From the NCBI RefSeq assembly GCF_000968195.1, contig NZ_FO704550.1, forward strand, positions 3,224,001-3,288,000: a stretch of 64,000 nucleotides of DNA, read 5' to 3'. The translations under genes were made by a program, and so were the position numbers. Under the pieces are notes generated by a model. It ran no database searches. It worked only from the letters and a program-made list of their open reading frames with translations, and was not told the DNA's origin. Positions 18,415 to 27,908 of the stretch are shown here, one piece after another. This DNA is from Xenorhabdus doucetiae (GTDB taxonomy: Bacteria > Pseudomonadota > Gammaproteobacteria > Enterobacterales > Enterobacteriaceae). Each line of letters opens with the position of its first letter. Positions within the stretch are counted from its first letter, which is position 1.

Positions 18415-18663
18415 TTATGCTGTTCCGTTGTCATTGCCATCATTACTTCCATTACCACTTCCATTGTTGCTTCCATCGCCGCTCCCATTGCCGTTACCAC
18501 TTCCATTGCCGTCGTTACTTCCATTTCCATTGTTACCACCGTCACCACCGTCGCCACCAGGGGAGTTATTACCACTACCTCCGTTACCTCCCGGTGAACC
18601 ATTACCCCCGTTAGCATCGCCATCGATTAGTATATAAGGTAATTTTGTGTTTTCTTTCTGCAT
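18415..18663 (-). CDS. Glycine-rich repeat protein, first of four, possibly 5'-truncated by the IS
   Basis: 82 residues: a short head (MQKENTKLPYILIDGDANGG), then NGNGSNDGNGSGNG-type repeats richer in Ser than the others. No signal peptide, unlike its three neighbours. The IS630 copy ends 24 bp upstream of the ATG and the frame is open back into it. It may therefore have lost its export signal, or be an unexported member. Confidence 0.55.
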   Translation of the reverse strand: MQKENTKLPYILIDGDANGGNGSPGGNGGSGNNSPGGDGGDGGNNGNGSNDGNGSGNGNGSGDGSNNGSGNGSNDGNDNGTA

Positions 18664-18688
18664 TGATAATGTTTTTATAGGGGTCTTA

Positions 18689-19799
18689 TACCAATCTAAC
18701 TTGAAGATGCAGGTTTTAAAATCTGAAAGTTGTCAGTCAGTCTAGTCGTGAGTTCTTTCGCTTTTTCTGGCAAAGTGACATGAAAAAAGTGACGAAGGGT
18801 TTCACGGAATGTCTTCGCATCCGGAAAATAAACATTGTTACGTACTTGCTCATTCATATACTTCCACAATCGCTCTCTTTGGATTTGGAGGTTTGGGGTG
18901 GTAAGCGGTAGGGTAATTCAGTTTAATTATAAGGGACATATGGCCCCTTTTTTCACCAATTTTTGCCCGGTGGTAACCCGCCCCATTCCAGATTAATATG
19001 AATTTTTTGGAAAATGGGTAAGTTTCTTCTAATAGCGCCGAAAAAATCCGCGATATTTTCGGCATTGATTCTCGGGTATTCACGGATCACGGTTTCTTCA
19101 ATTCGTTGTAAATTGAGGGCGCCCAGAAGATTGAGACGGGTACGGCTGCCGGTGGTTTCGACCACTTTTACCTGATTTTTCCCCGCTTTCATCCAACCAT
19201 AGCTGAGCTTTGTGGACTGCGAAGGATGCACCGCATCAATAAATAGGATAGGTTCATTCTGACCTGCCCGGTCTTTCAGAGACTGGTAGTCATCAATAAA
19301 TTGTTGCTGCTTATCCGCATCGAATTTATGAGGAACGCCCTTTGGCTTTTTGTAGCTGAAACCTTGTCGGTGAAGCCATTTCGTCATGCCTCCCACGCTG
19401 AAAGACACCTGCCAACGAGCTCGTACATAATCCACAATTTGAGCGGTCGTATGCAGCAAATTTGCCGTCAAATAATCAACCAGATCGGCGGTTTGTTTGG
19501 CAGAGAGATGGCTTTCAGAACCGCCATTTTCGGGGGTGAGTTTTTCCTGCGCGATGAAATCTTTTAGGTGACGGCTTACCGTAGTTTCATGAATACGTAA
19601 GGCCTGAGCAATCATCTGAGCTGTCCAGCCCTCTGACGCCAAAAGCACGGCCTTGATGCGATCACAGACTCGACTATCACGAGTGGTATCATGCATCAAT
19701 TCGAGGGCACGTTTTTGTTCTGGTGTCAGATGAATTTTCATGATTGCAAGCATGATCGGGTTTGGATAAGAAATCAAGCATCTTCAATGGCGATTGGTA
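18689..19799 (-). mobile_element. IS630-family element, copy 1 (degenerate)
   Basis: 1111 bp, 8 bp longer than the two other copies. Termini TACCAATC...GATTGGTA are flanked by TA on both sides (18687-18688, 19800-19801). The terminal inverted repeats are imperfect over about 25 bp. Multiple single-base insertions lie in 18,880-19,060, while the rest is nearly identical to copy 3. It is inverted relative to copy 2 and forms the left edge of the inverted 13 kb block. Confidence 0.92.
18696..19777 (-). pseudogene. IS630-family transposase, frameshifted
   Basis: The first ~240 residues match copies 2 and 3 (helix-turn-helix part, MKIHLTPEQKRALELMHDTT). After SQKIH-equivalent residues the frame breaks repeatedly (NLPIFQKIHINLEWGG...), removing the second Asp and the Glu of the DDE catalytic triad. 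It is therefore not functional as written. Confidence 0.9.
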
Positions 19800-19952
19800 T
19801 ATATCCTGAATCGCGTTGAAGATGGCGAGTATGGTTTGGCTATCGCGTATGGCTCCATCCTGATTGTGGTCATGCTGGCGATAATTTTCTTATTTGACTA
19901 TTTAGTTGGCGAAGCGCGTGTTTCCCGTTCAAAAGCCAAAAATACCCAGTAA
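19800..19952 (+). pseudogene. afuB: 3' end of afuB permease, cut by the IS and separated from its 5' part
   Basis: 50 codons (YILNRVEDGEYGLAIAYGSI...SRSKAKNTQ) form the last transmembrane helix and tail of an FbpB/AfuB-type permease. Joining the codons ...GTA GCA ACG GCC from the minus strand at 34117 to TAT ATC CTG here through a single target TA restores an uninterrupted frame, VATA-YILNRV. afuC follows 15 bp downstream, so this is the native operon junction. Confidence 0.93.
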
Positions 19953-19967
19953 TCACGGAGTGAAGAT

Positions 19968-21017
19968 ATGACACAGCAACATTTTGTCGAATTAAAAAAT
20001 GTGACCAAACGATTTGGTCATCACACCGTCATCGACTCGCTGAATTTAGCCATTCCACAAGGGAATATGGTGACGCTATTGGGGCCATCCGGATGCGGTA
20101 AAACCACCGTGCTGAGGTTGGTGGCAGGGCTGGAAAAACCCACCGAAGGCAACATTTTCATTGATGGAGAAGATGTCACCGAGCGTTCTATTCAACAGCG
20201 GGATATTTGCATGGTATTTCAGTCGTATGCCCTTTTTCCGCATATGTCATTGGGGGAAAATATCGGTTATGGACTGAAAATGCTGGGGCGGCCAAAAGCA
20301 GAGATCCGTCAGCGCGTCAGGGAAGCATTAGAATTGGTCGATTTGGCAGGTTTTGAAGATCGCTATGTTGACCAGATATCCGGCGGGCAACAACAGCGTG
20401 TCGCTTTGGCGCGCGCCCTTATTCTCAAACCCAAAGTTCTGCTATTCGATGAACCCTTGAGTAATTTAGATGCCAACTTGCGCCGCAGTATGCGTGAGAA
20501 AATCCGCGAGTTACAGCAACAATTTAATATCACCTCACTTTATGTCACCCATGATCAAAGTGAAGCCTTTGCGGTTTCTGATACGGTTTTAGTGATGAAT
20601 AAGGGTAAGATCATGCAGATGGGTTCTCCACTAACTTTGTATCGTCAGCCCGCCTCGAAATTTATGGCTAACTTTATGGGAGACGCCAATATTTTTTCTG
20701 CCACACTCGGAGCAGATTATGTGGAAATCTTCCAATATCGTCTGCCTCGCCCAACCCATTTCACTACAACGCAAGCATTAATTACCGTTGGCGTTCGCCC
20801 TGAAGCCATTAGCTTAGTTCTACAAGGCAGCGAAAACCAGCGCTGTAAGGTCAAGCATGTTGCATATATGGGGGCACAATATGAAGTCACGGTTGACTGG
20901 TATGGACAAACGCTATTACTGCAAGTCAATGCCACCCAACGGCAACCCAAAGTCGGTGAGGATTATTATCTGGAAATTCATCCAATCGGGATGTTCATTC
21001 TGGATGAGAAAATATAA
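19968..21017 (+). CDS. afuC: ABC transporter ATP-binding protein AfuC/FbpC type
   Basis: 349 residues. Walker A GPSGCGKTT (~38), Q-loop VFQSYALFPHM, signature ISGGQQQRVALARAL, Walker B VLLFDEPLSNLD, H-loop VTHDQ, then a C-terminal TOBE-like domain (~245-349). It energises import with AfuA and AfuB. Now preceded only by the IS and the afuB tail, it has lost its operon promoter unless the IS supplies one. Iron was the historical substrate of the family; sugar phosphate is more likely here given uhpABC. Confidence 0.9.
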   Translation: MTQQHFVELKNVTKRFGHHTVIDSLNLAIPQGNMVTLLGPSGCGKTTVLRLVAGLEKPTEGNIFIDGEDVTERSIQQRDICMVFQSYALFPHMSLGENIGYGLKMLGRPKAEIRQRVREALELVDLAGFEDRYVDQISGGQQQRVALARALILKPKVLLFDEPLSNLDANLRRSMREKIRELQQQFNITSLYVTHDQSEAFAVSDTVLVMNKGKIMQMGSPLTLYRQPASKFMANFMGDANIFSATLGADYVEIFQYRLPRPTHFTTTQALITVGVRPEAISLVLQGSENQRCKVKHVAYMGAQYEVTVDWYGQTLLLQVNATQRQPKVGEDYYLEIHPIGMFILDEKI

Positions 21018-21038
21018 GATTAGGGCTAACAAACTAAG

Positions 21039-21068
21039 CGCCTGCGGTTATCACCGCAGGCGATTTTT
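21039..21068 (+). terminator. Terminator after afuC
   Basis: Stem CGCCTGCGG/CCGCAGGCG with a 6 nt loop, then A and TTTTTT. Confidence 0.92.
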
Positions 21069-21219
21069 TATCCAACAAATTCCTCAACAAACCAACGGCA
21101 TAAATCACCGATTCTGTCTATCAACTCACCAATAAACCTTGTAAAATCATCTATGCTTTCTGGGGATGTCATACCGCAAAAAGACCATTCATTTCACTTC
21201 TAATAAATAGGTTTTACTA

Positions 21220-22560
21220 ATGCATCAGTCTGATGTTGTAGATCGTTCTCTTTTTTCATTAAGCTGGCCGATTTTCATTGATATCTTTCTGCATATGGCG
21301 ACGTTATTAATCAATACGTACATGATCAGCCATATTTCTTCTGCTTATCTGGCCGCAATGGGAGTAGGTAATCATGTTTTTGATCTCTTTATTACCATTT
21401 TTAACTTTATCAGCGTAGGTTGTAGTGTTGTCATCGCACAATATTTAGGCTCAGGAAAACGTGAGAAGGCCAGTCAGGCGATTCATATTTCCATTGCCTT
21501 TAATTTTGTGCTGGGTTTGAGTTGTGCGCTGATCACGGTGTTCTTCGGTTATAAGATCCTGTATATCATGAACCTGCCCGAAGCTCTGATGGAAGATGGG
21601 TTCGCTTATCTGCATGTGCTTGGTATCTGTCTGATACCCGAAGCTATTTCGATTATTCTGGCGGCCTGTCTGCGGGTTTATGGCAAATCGAAATCGGCCA
21701 TGTATGTCACGCTGGTTGCCAACTTGCTCACGATTGTCGGTAATATGATCGTGCTGTATGGGTTCTTTGGACTGCCTCAATATGGGCTGGAAGGCGTGGC
21801 GTGGTCTACGGTATTTGGTCGTATCGTTGCCGTTATTTTGCTCTGCGGATTACTGTTCTGTGGTTTGAAGATCAAGCTAGAGCCTAAGTTGCTCATCAAC
21901 TGGTCTAAAAATATGTTGAGCAAAATCCTACATGTCGGCTTACCCGCCGCCGGTGAAAATTTGGTGTGGATCTTGCAATATATGACCGCACAAGCGTTTA
22001 TCGGCCTGATGGGGGAAACGTCGCTGGCTGCGCAAACGCTGTATTTCCAGCTATCTCTGTTCATTATGCTGTTTGGTATCTCTACCAGCATTGGCAATGA
22101 GATTATGGTGGGTCACCTTGTTGGGGCAAAACGCTTTGAAGACGCCTATCTTAGGGGGCTGAAAAGCCTGCGAATTGGTGTCATTGTCACGGTAGGCGTC
22201 GTCCTGACATTCTGGATATTCAGAGAATCACTCCTCGATCTCATGACGGAAGATCAGAAGATTATTGAACTTCTGTTACCACTGTTCCTGCTTTCGGTCT
22301 TTTTGGAGCCCGGACGTTCTTTCAACATTGTCATGGTCAATGCGCTGCGTGCTTCTGGTGATGCACGTTTCCCACTCTATACGGCACTAATTTTCATGTG
22401 GGGCGTTTCCATTCCTGTCGGTTATTTTCTGGGGATCACTATGGGTATGGGGATCTTGGGGATCTGGATAGGGTTCTTCTGCGATGAGTGGCTTCGTGGG
22501 TTAGTGAATGCCTGGCGTTGGAAATCCAGAAGATGGCAAACCAAGCGATTAGATATCTGA
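21220..22560 (+). CDS. MATE-family multidrug efflux transporter
   Basis: 446 residues with 12 hydrophobic segments in two homologous halves of six. N-terminus LFSLSWPIFIDIFLHMATLLINTYMISHIS and the QYLGSGKREKASQAI loop are typical of MATE (NorM/DinF-like) proteins. It would expel cationic drugs in exchange for Na+ or H+; the substrate cannot be read from sequence. Flanked by terminators on both sides, so monocistronic. It lies inside the inverted block. Confidence 0.9.
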   Translation: MHQSDVVDRSLFSLSWPIFIDIFLHMATLLINTYMISHISSAYLAAMGVGNHVFDLFITIFNFISVGCSVVIAQYLGSGKREKASQAIHISIAFNFVLGLSCALITVFFGYKILYIMNLPEALMEDGFAYLHVLGICLIPEAISIILAACLRVYGKSKSAMYVTLVANLLTIVGNMIVLYGFFGLPQYGLEGVAWSTVFGRIVAVILLCGLLFCGLKIKLEPKLLINWSKNMLSKILHVGLPAAGENLVWILQYMTAQAFIGLMGETSLAAQTLYFQLSLFIMLFGISTSIGNEIMVGHLVGAKRFEDAYLRGLKSLRIGVIVTVGVVLTFWIFRESLLDLMTEDQKIIELLLPLFLLSVFLEPGRSFNIVMVNALRASGDARFPLYTALIFMWGVSIPVGYFLGITMGMGILGIWIGFFCDEWLRGLVNAWRWKSRRWQTKRLDI

Positions 22561-22585
22561 TTAAAAATCACCGCAAAATAATACA

Positions 22586-22617
22586 AAAAAATGCCGCAGG
22601 TCTGTCTGCGGCATTTT
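22586..22617 (+). terminator. Terminator after the MATE gene
   Basis: AAAAATGCCGCAG pairs with CTGCGGCATTTTT across a short loop. A/T tracts on both sides allow use from either strand, including by the lipoprotein operon that ends at 22651. Confidence 0.9.
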
Positions 22618-22650
22618 TATTTCATTTATTTTACTTACGTCAAGCAAATC

Positions 22651-23316
22651 TTATAACTTTTCTTTGCCATAAAACGCTGAACGCGGGCCATACAGCAAGT
22701 GGCCATATCTATGCCCACCCGCACTCAACAGGCGATTACTGGTAATGCCGGCAATATCATGGCCTCTGTCCATAACGGTATTCGCGATCTGGGAGATAGC
22801 CGCCGCTACCAACATGCCGACCAGTCCCCCGCTGGAGTAATTGTCATTTTCTGTGGAAGAGGCGGTCGCACCACCACTCCATAGTTGCTTGCCGGTGCGC
22901 AAATCGACCAGACGGGCAGTCGCACTGACGCGGGTATCGCTGTTAATAATTTGGAATTGCGTACCGTATTGCGTGATATTCAGGTAAAGCGCGGAATCTG
23001 CGCCAAATATGTCATACAACTTTTGGTAGCTGATATTGTGGATATCCTGCGCTTCGGTTACGCCGTTCTGGCGGAAGGTCTCTTCAACCACCGCAACGGG
23101 ATAAACATAATAGCCGGATTCTGCCAGCGGGTAAGTGACTTGAGACAGAAAGCTGCCAGACGCCTGCACTTCCACCGATTTATTGACGGCTGGTAAAACC
23201 AAAATGGATTTCGGTTTACTTTCTCTCAATGCTGAATAATCATACGGTTTATAGTTGGCACATCCTGTCAACACCAGCAATACTAAGGCACCCATCGCCC
23301 CCAGAAAACGCTTCAT
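22651..23316 (-). CDS. DUF799 (GNA1162-type) lipoprotein
   Basis: 221 residues. Lipoprotein signal MKRFLGAMGALVLLVLTGC with lipobox LTGC. The body (KSILVLPAVNKSVEVQASG...) resembles the DUF799/GNA1162 outer-membrane lipoprotein family, related in fold to CsgG/TolB N-domains. Third gene of an operon with a DUF4810 lipoprotein (overlapping by one base) and a CsgG-type protein. The trio is conserved in many proteobacteria, and an export or envelope role is inferred. Confidence 0.85.
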   Translation of the reverse strand: MKRFLGAMGALVLLVLTGCANYKPYDYSALRESKPKSILVLPAVNKSVEVQASGSFLSQVTYPLAESGYYVYPVAVVEETFRQNGVTEAQDIHNISYQKLYDIFGADSALYLNITQYGTQFQIINSDTRVSATARLVDLRTGKQLWSGGATASSTENDNYSSGGLVGMLVAAAISQIANTVMDRGHDIAGITSNRLLSAGGHRYGHLLYGPRSAFYGKEKL

Positions 23317-23672
23317 TATTTCACTCCCTTATTTTTGCTGAGCAGAAAATCCATGTAAGGTGCTGATTCAGGAAATAGGTTTTTTTCTATCTCAAACTGC
23401 TGGAAAGCGTCCTCAATATTGCCGGTTTTGCTGTAAAGCAAGCCCATTTGCGCGTGCAGACCCGGTGGAACAGGTTTATCTTTGGCCTTGGCTTGCTCGA
23501 TAACTTTCTGCAATGCTTGAAGCTGTTCCTGTGGCCCGGTTTTATCCTGCTGGTAATATTGATACAGGGTTGACTGATAATTACCCCACTCATATATACT
23601 TTTAGGAGCCTGAACACATCCCGCCAATAATAGCGCGCCCAGCAACATCCCGGTCTTTTTTATCAAAAACAT
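23316..23672 (-). CDS. DUF4810 lipoprotein
   Basis: 118 residues. Signal MFLIKKTGMLLGALLLAGC with lipobox LAGC, then a helical, TPR-like region (LQALQKVIEQAKAKDKPVPPGLHAQMGLLYSKTGNIEDAFQQFEIEK). It is the middle gene of the three-lipoprotein operon and its stop overlaps the next start. Proposed partner of the CsgG-type protein; function unproven. Confidence 0.85.
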   Translation of the reverse strand: MFLIKKTGMLLGALLLAGCVQAPKSIYEWGNYQSTLYQYYQQDKTGPQEQLQALQKVIEQAKAKDKPVPPGLHAQMGLLYSKTGNIEDAFQQFEIEKNLFPESAPYMDFLLSKNKGVK

Positions 23673-23741
23673 ACAGCAATTTTCCCTAAAAAAATCTCAC
23701 CAAATTAATATTTAACACATTGATTATATTTAAAAAAGTGA

Positions 23742-24413
23742 TTAATTAGTTGGCTTCCATGCTCCATTATCAATACCGGCAACCAGATCATTAATGGCTT
23801 CACGGATCGCCAGATCCAACACCTTACCATTCAGAGTAGAGTCGTAGCTGGAAGTCCCGCCAAATCCAATAATTTCACGGCTGGAAAGTTTATATTCCCC
23901 AGCCCCTGCGGAGGAGAAGACCACTTCAGACGTCTCCACATTGACAACATTCAACATCACTTTTGCATAGGCAACTTGTGACTTGCCGCGTCCCAAAATA
24001 CCCCAGAGTTGGTGATCGCCCACTTCCTTACGGCCAAATTCAGTTACGGAACCCGTAATAACGTAATTAGCCCCTTTCAATTTCTGCGCCTTGCCTTGTA
24101 AACCCGCTTCCATTTTTAATTCAGCCAAATTGGTGCGTTCCAAGACGTTAAAACGCCCTGTTTGTTGTAAATGCGTGACCAGAATGGTCTTTGATTGATT
24201 GCCTAAACGGTCAACACCGTCAGAGAAAATGCCATTTTGGTAGCTTGAACGGTTTTCGAATTTACCTACCGCAATCGGGCTGCGAACACCAGCGTAGGTC
24301 GTTTTATAAGAAGTAACTTTTTGTACCGGCAGTGTTGATGAAGATTCCGTTGCACAACCGGCCAGCATGAGAGAAGCCAAGCAAAGTGAAGTTAATGTGA
24401 GTTTGCTTTTCAT
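23742..24413 (-). CDS. CsgG/HfaB-family lipoprotein
   Basis: 223 residues. Signal MKSKLTLTSLCLASLMLAGC with lipobox LAGC. The CsgG core is visible: SPIAVGKFENRSSYQNGIFSDGVDRLGNQSKTILVTHLQQTGRFNVLERTNL and ANYVITGSVTEFGR. CsgG-type proteins form outer-membrane pores for curli or holdfast anchoring, but no csgA/B/E/F is in the window. It is the first gene of the operon; its promoter should lie in the spacer before 24414. Confidence 0.88.
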   Translation of the reverse strand: MKSKLTLTSLCLASLMLAGCATESSSTLPVQKVTSYKTTYAGVRSPIAVGKFENRSSYQNGIFSDGVDRLGNQSKTILVTHLQQTGRFNVLERTNLAELKMEAGLQGKAQKLKGANYVITGSVTEFGRKEVGDHQLWGILGRGKSQVAYAKVMLNVVNVETSEVVFSSAGAGEYKLSSREIIGFGGTSSYDSTLNGKVLDLAIREAINDLVAGIDNGAWKPTN

Positions 24414-25186
24414 TATTACATCTTCCTGAATGATTGTTAGAATAAACCTGTTCGATTTTTTATTCAGCGAATACCGCTAACATAAAAACGGAAGAATAAT
24501 AAGTATTGTTACAGAAAAAGTCCATTTAATTAGCAAAAAACCTCCCGGAAAAACTCAGTAACAAATTGATTTTTAATCACTAATTTTAATTCACTGAATA
24601 ATTGCATGATTGCTTAATTTCAGGCTGCCTTACCAAATAAAACAAAATAAAGAAAAGAATGTTGTGCTCTTTCCATTTTATTATCGATAAATAAAATAAA
24701 TCCAATAATACACTCGTTATCTTAATAAAAAGAAAATTAATCTGATCTCATTGGTCATATATTAGTTTGGCTGAATACACCCGGTACTTCATCGTCAGCA
24801 TGCCCAATGATCGATAAGCAGAGATTAAGGTATGTATCACTCCCTTTCACCAGTAAAAAATTCTAGATTAACATGCTGAAATACATCATAATATTAGCGA
24901 TAAAAAGGATTTAATCCTGACAGGGTGTTTTGAACAGATACAAATGTGATAAGAACGTCATAAAGTACACAACTTTTCTTTCTGGTCGTCTCAATTGTTA
25001 ATGTCACGAATATTCACAATACCTTCGCATAGAGAATAAATAACATTATTTATCAAAATGATACTGGCTATAATTTTCTCTTTTGCGCCGTTTCCCTTTG
25101 CAATTTCATCTTTATGAAGAAATTGTTCTCTCAAAAGCCGTATTAGATGGAATGTTTAGGCATCAAAGATGTAAGCGAGAGCGATT
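24414..25186. other. Non-coding AT-rich spacer between divergent operons
   Basis: 773 bp between the csgG-type gene (minus) and the permease gene (plus). It must hold both promoters. I see no reading frame, RNA gene or repeat worth naming. Confidence 0.5.
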
Positions 25187-26512
25187 ATGAAAACAGCAAC
25201 AAAAAACAGTGACATCACGTCACCGTTATCTTCGTCGGCCAAACGCGCCAACATGACGGAGGCGGAATGGAAAAAAGCAATAAAATTTGACCATATCGAT
25301 ACCGGTTGGGTCATTATGAGTATTGGTATGGCGATCGGGGCCGGCATTGTTTTCTTGCCGGTTCAGGTTGGATTGATGGGATTGTGGGTTTTCCTGCTTT
25401 CTTCCATTATTGGTTATCCTGCCATGTATCTTTTTCAGCGACTCTTCATCAATACCCTTGCAGAGTCATCCGAATGCAAGGACTATCCCAGTATCATCGG
25501 TGGTTATCTGGGTAAAAACTGGGGCATCCTGCTCGGCATACTCTACTTCATGATGCTGGTGATCTGGATGTTTGTTTATTCCACCGCTATCACCAATGAT
25601 AGTGCATCTTACCTGCAAACATTTGGCATTACCGACGAACTGATGTCGAAAAATCCCCTTTATGGGTTGGTGTTAATTTGTGTATTAGTCGCTATTTCTT
25701 CCCGTAGTGAACAATTGCTGTTCAAATTATCCAGCCTGATGGTGATAACAAAGTTATTGGTTATCGCGGCATTAGGGTTTTCCATGATCGGGATGTGGCA
25801 CCTTTACAATATTGGCGCATTGCCTCCCTTCGGTCTATTGATCAAACAAGCCATTATTACGTTACCTTTTACGCTCACCTCGATCCTGTTTATCCAAACC
25901 CTAAGCCCAATGGTAATCTCTTACCGCAATCGGGAGAAAAACCGTGAAATCGCCCGTTACAAGGCACTGCGAGCCATGAATATTGCCTTTGTAGTGCTGT
26001 TTTGTACGGTATTTTTCTATGCCATCTCTTTTACACTGGCGATGGGGCATGATGAAGCACTCAAAGCCTATGAACAGAATATTTCAGCACTGGCGATTGC
26101 CGCCCAGTTCTTTCCCGGTGGTTGGGTCATTGTCGTCAGTATCATGCTCAATGTCTTTGCCGTGATGACAGCCTTTTTTGGTGTTTACCTTGGGTTTCGC
26201 GAAGCCAGCCAAGGCATTGTAATGAATGTGCTTGGCCGCCTGATGCCGGTTGAAAAGATCAACGAAAAGTGGGTGCAAAAAGGCATCATGGTTTTTGCTA
26301 TCTTATTAGCGTGGAGCGCGATTATCCTGAATGCTCCGGTATTGAGCTTTACTTCTCTCTGTAGCCCAATATTTGGCATCGTTGGCTGCCTCATCCCGGC
26401 TTATTTAGTCTACAAAGTTCCCAGTTTGCACCATTACAAAGGCGTATCGCTCATCTTGATCATCTTTACCGGGATCTTGCTGTGCGTTTCCCCTTTTCTG
26501 GCTTTTGCGTAA
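25187..26512 (+). CDS. HAAAP-family (SdaC/YhaO-like) amino acid permease
   Basis: 441 residues with about 11 hydrophobic segments after a polar N-terminus of 40 residues. MSIGMAIGAGIVFLPVQVGLMGLWVF is the characteristic first helix of the hydroxy/aromatic amino acid permease family. Closest in character to SdaC/YhaO/YhjV, so serine or a related amino acid is the likely substrate with H+ symport; no catabolic partner gene is adjacent to decide. A hairpin terminator follows. Confidence 0.85.
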   Translation: MKTATKNSDITSPLSSSAKRANMTEAEWKKAIKFDHIDTGWVIMSIGMAIGAGIVFLPVQVGLMGLWVFLLSSIIGYPAMYLFQRLFINTLAESSECKDYPSIIGGYLGKNWGILLGILYFMMLVIWMFVYSTAITNDSASYLQTFGITDELMSKNPLYGLVLICVLVAISSRSEQLLFKLSSLMVITKLLVIAALGFSMIGMWHLYNIGALPPFGLLIKQAIITLPFTLTSILFIQTLSPMVISYRNREKNREIARYKALRAMNIAFVVLFCTVFFYAISFTLAMGHDEALKAYEQNISALAIAAQFFPGGWVIVVSIMLNVFAVMTAFFGVYLGFREASQGIVMNVLGRLMPVEKINEKWVQKGIMVFAILLAWSAIILNAPVLSFTSLCSPIFGIVGCLIPAYLVYKVPSLHHYKGVSLILIIFTGILLCVSPFLAFA

Positions 26513-26523
26513 ATAAGCAGATA

Positions 26524-26559
26524 AGGCCAAAAAAATTCTTTTTGCAGTTTTTTTGGCCT
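26524..26559 (+). terminator. Terminator after the amino acid permease
   Basis: AGGCCAAAAAAA and TTTTTTTGGCCT are exact complements around a 12 nt centre, giving a stem with built-in T tract. Confidence 0.85.
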
Positions 26560-27344
26560 CAACCAAATCATATTCCGCAACTCTCATTTATTAAATAATC
26601 ATTTTGCTGATGTCACGATATTTAATTAATCATAGAAGATATCTATTTAATTAAATTTTACAAATTGAATAAAAAACGATTAATCCCGTCAACCCAAATA
26701 ACAACATAGTAACCATGAGGAATTATAACTAAGGTTATCAATTTGCCGGGGACGCCTCCCCCAACCTAATGTTATTCTGGGTACTTTCCTTAATTTCCCT
26801 CTCGACATCGCTCTTTTTTAACCCAAAAACCCGCAGTTAAATAGAATAAAAAAACCAATAATAATTTAAATATAAAATATTATTTCAAAAACACCAATAA
26901 AACGGTAATTTTTAATCAATTATAAGGCGTTATATAAACAACTTAGATAAATCATTTACTTTTTCTACTAAATGCAGTAAAAATACAAACTCAACACACC
27001 AAAAAGGAATTTTAAAAGAATAAAAAACTAAAAAATAAACCAACAAAAATGATTAGTTGTAAAGTTCAATAGAGCTGTTTTTATGTATGGAATTCTATTT
27101 ATGATTGCCTCATTCTGTATATCAGAACCACATAGCACGTATTTATACGATTTCAATTAGTACTTTCATTAAGAATAATGACGAAAAGAAGACGCAAACT
27201 TTTTTATTTGCGGTATTCCAATTAAATTAATCAGGTATTTCTCCAATCATGTTAAAAAAACACTAATGTGTTGTTGCATTCGATTGGCTTAAATACCTGG
27301 CTATTCACAATTCATCTCTCTGATTTCATAGGAATGATAATTTC
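26560..27344. other. AT-rich non-coding spacer before the recombinase
   Basis: About 785 bp of low GC sequence with no convincing gene. A short AACAC-taat-GTGTT hairpin lies near 27270. Nothing else identified. Confidence 0.45.
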
Positions 27345-27908
27345 ATGAAGCAACGTAAGTTTTTAACCCGATACGAAATAGACGCAATTTTGGCAGCCAC
27401 AAAACAAGGACGTCACGCAGAGCGGGATTACTGCATGTTATTAATGTGTTTTATTCACGGTTTCAGGGTAAGTGAGCTATGTAATCTATGCCTGTCCGAT
27501 CTCGATTTAAATTCAGCGATTATTCACATCAGGCGGCTAAAAGGTGGGCTTTCAACCACACATCCTTTAATTCCAGAGGAAATTGAAGCGTTGAAAAAAT
27601 GGCTGGATATTCGTCAACAATGGCGGGAAGCCGATTCTCCGTGGGTATTTCTCTCGCAAAAATCAGGCCCTGTTTCACGGCAACAAGTTTATGGATTATT
27701 GAAACGTTATGGGAAGCAGGCAGCCGTCAGTGTTTCTCCACATCCGCATATGTTGAGACACGCTTGTGGTTATGCATTAGCCGATCTCGGTCGTGATACC
27801 CGCTTGATTCAAGATTATCTCGGACACCGTAATATTTCGCATACGGTCATTTATACCGCCAGTAATGTGAAACGTTTCTCCAGCATCTGGGAGTCTCCCG
27901 CTAAATAA
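27345..27908 (+). CDS. FimB/FimE-like tyrosine recombinase (orphan)
   Basis: 187 residues, the length of the FimB/FimE/MrpI inversion recombinases. All catalytic positions are visible: Arg in FRVSELCNL, HMLRH (His-x-x-Arg), LGHRN (His) and the nucleophile Tyr in VIYTASNVKRF. Such enzymes flip promoter segments for fimbriae. No fimbrial genes adjoin it; the next gene is yjiA on the other strand. Inverted repeats directly downstream (27904-28016) may be its target. Confidence 0.9.
   Translation: MKQRKFLTRYEIDAILAATKQGRHAERDYCMLLMCFIHGFRVSELCNLCLSDLDLNSAIIHIRRLKGGLSTTHPLIPEEIEALKKWLDIRQQWREADSPWVFLSQKSGPVSRQQVYGLLKRYGKQAAVSVSPHPHMLRHACGYALADLGRDTRLIQDYLGHRNISHTVIYTASNVKRFSSIWESPAK

Noticed and set aside
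17083..18663. Repetitive DNA resembling a CRISPR or satellite array
   Set aside because: The periodicity is 3/9 bp within coding frames, with no constant repeat separated by unique spacers and no cas genes.
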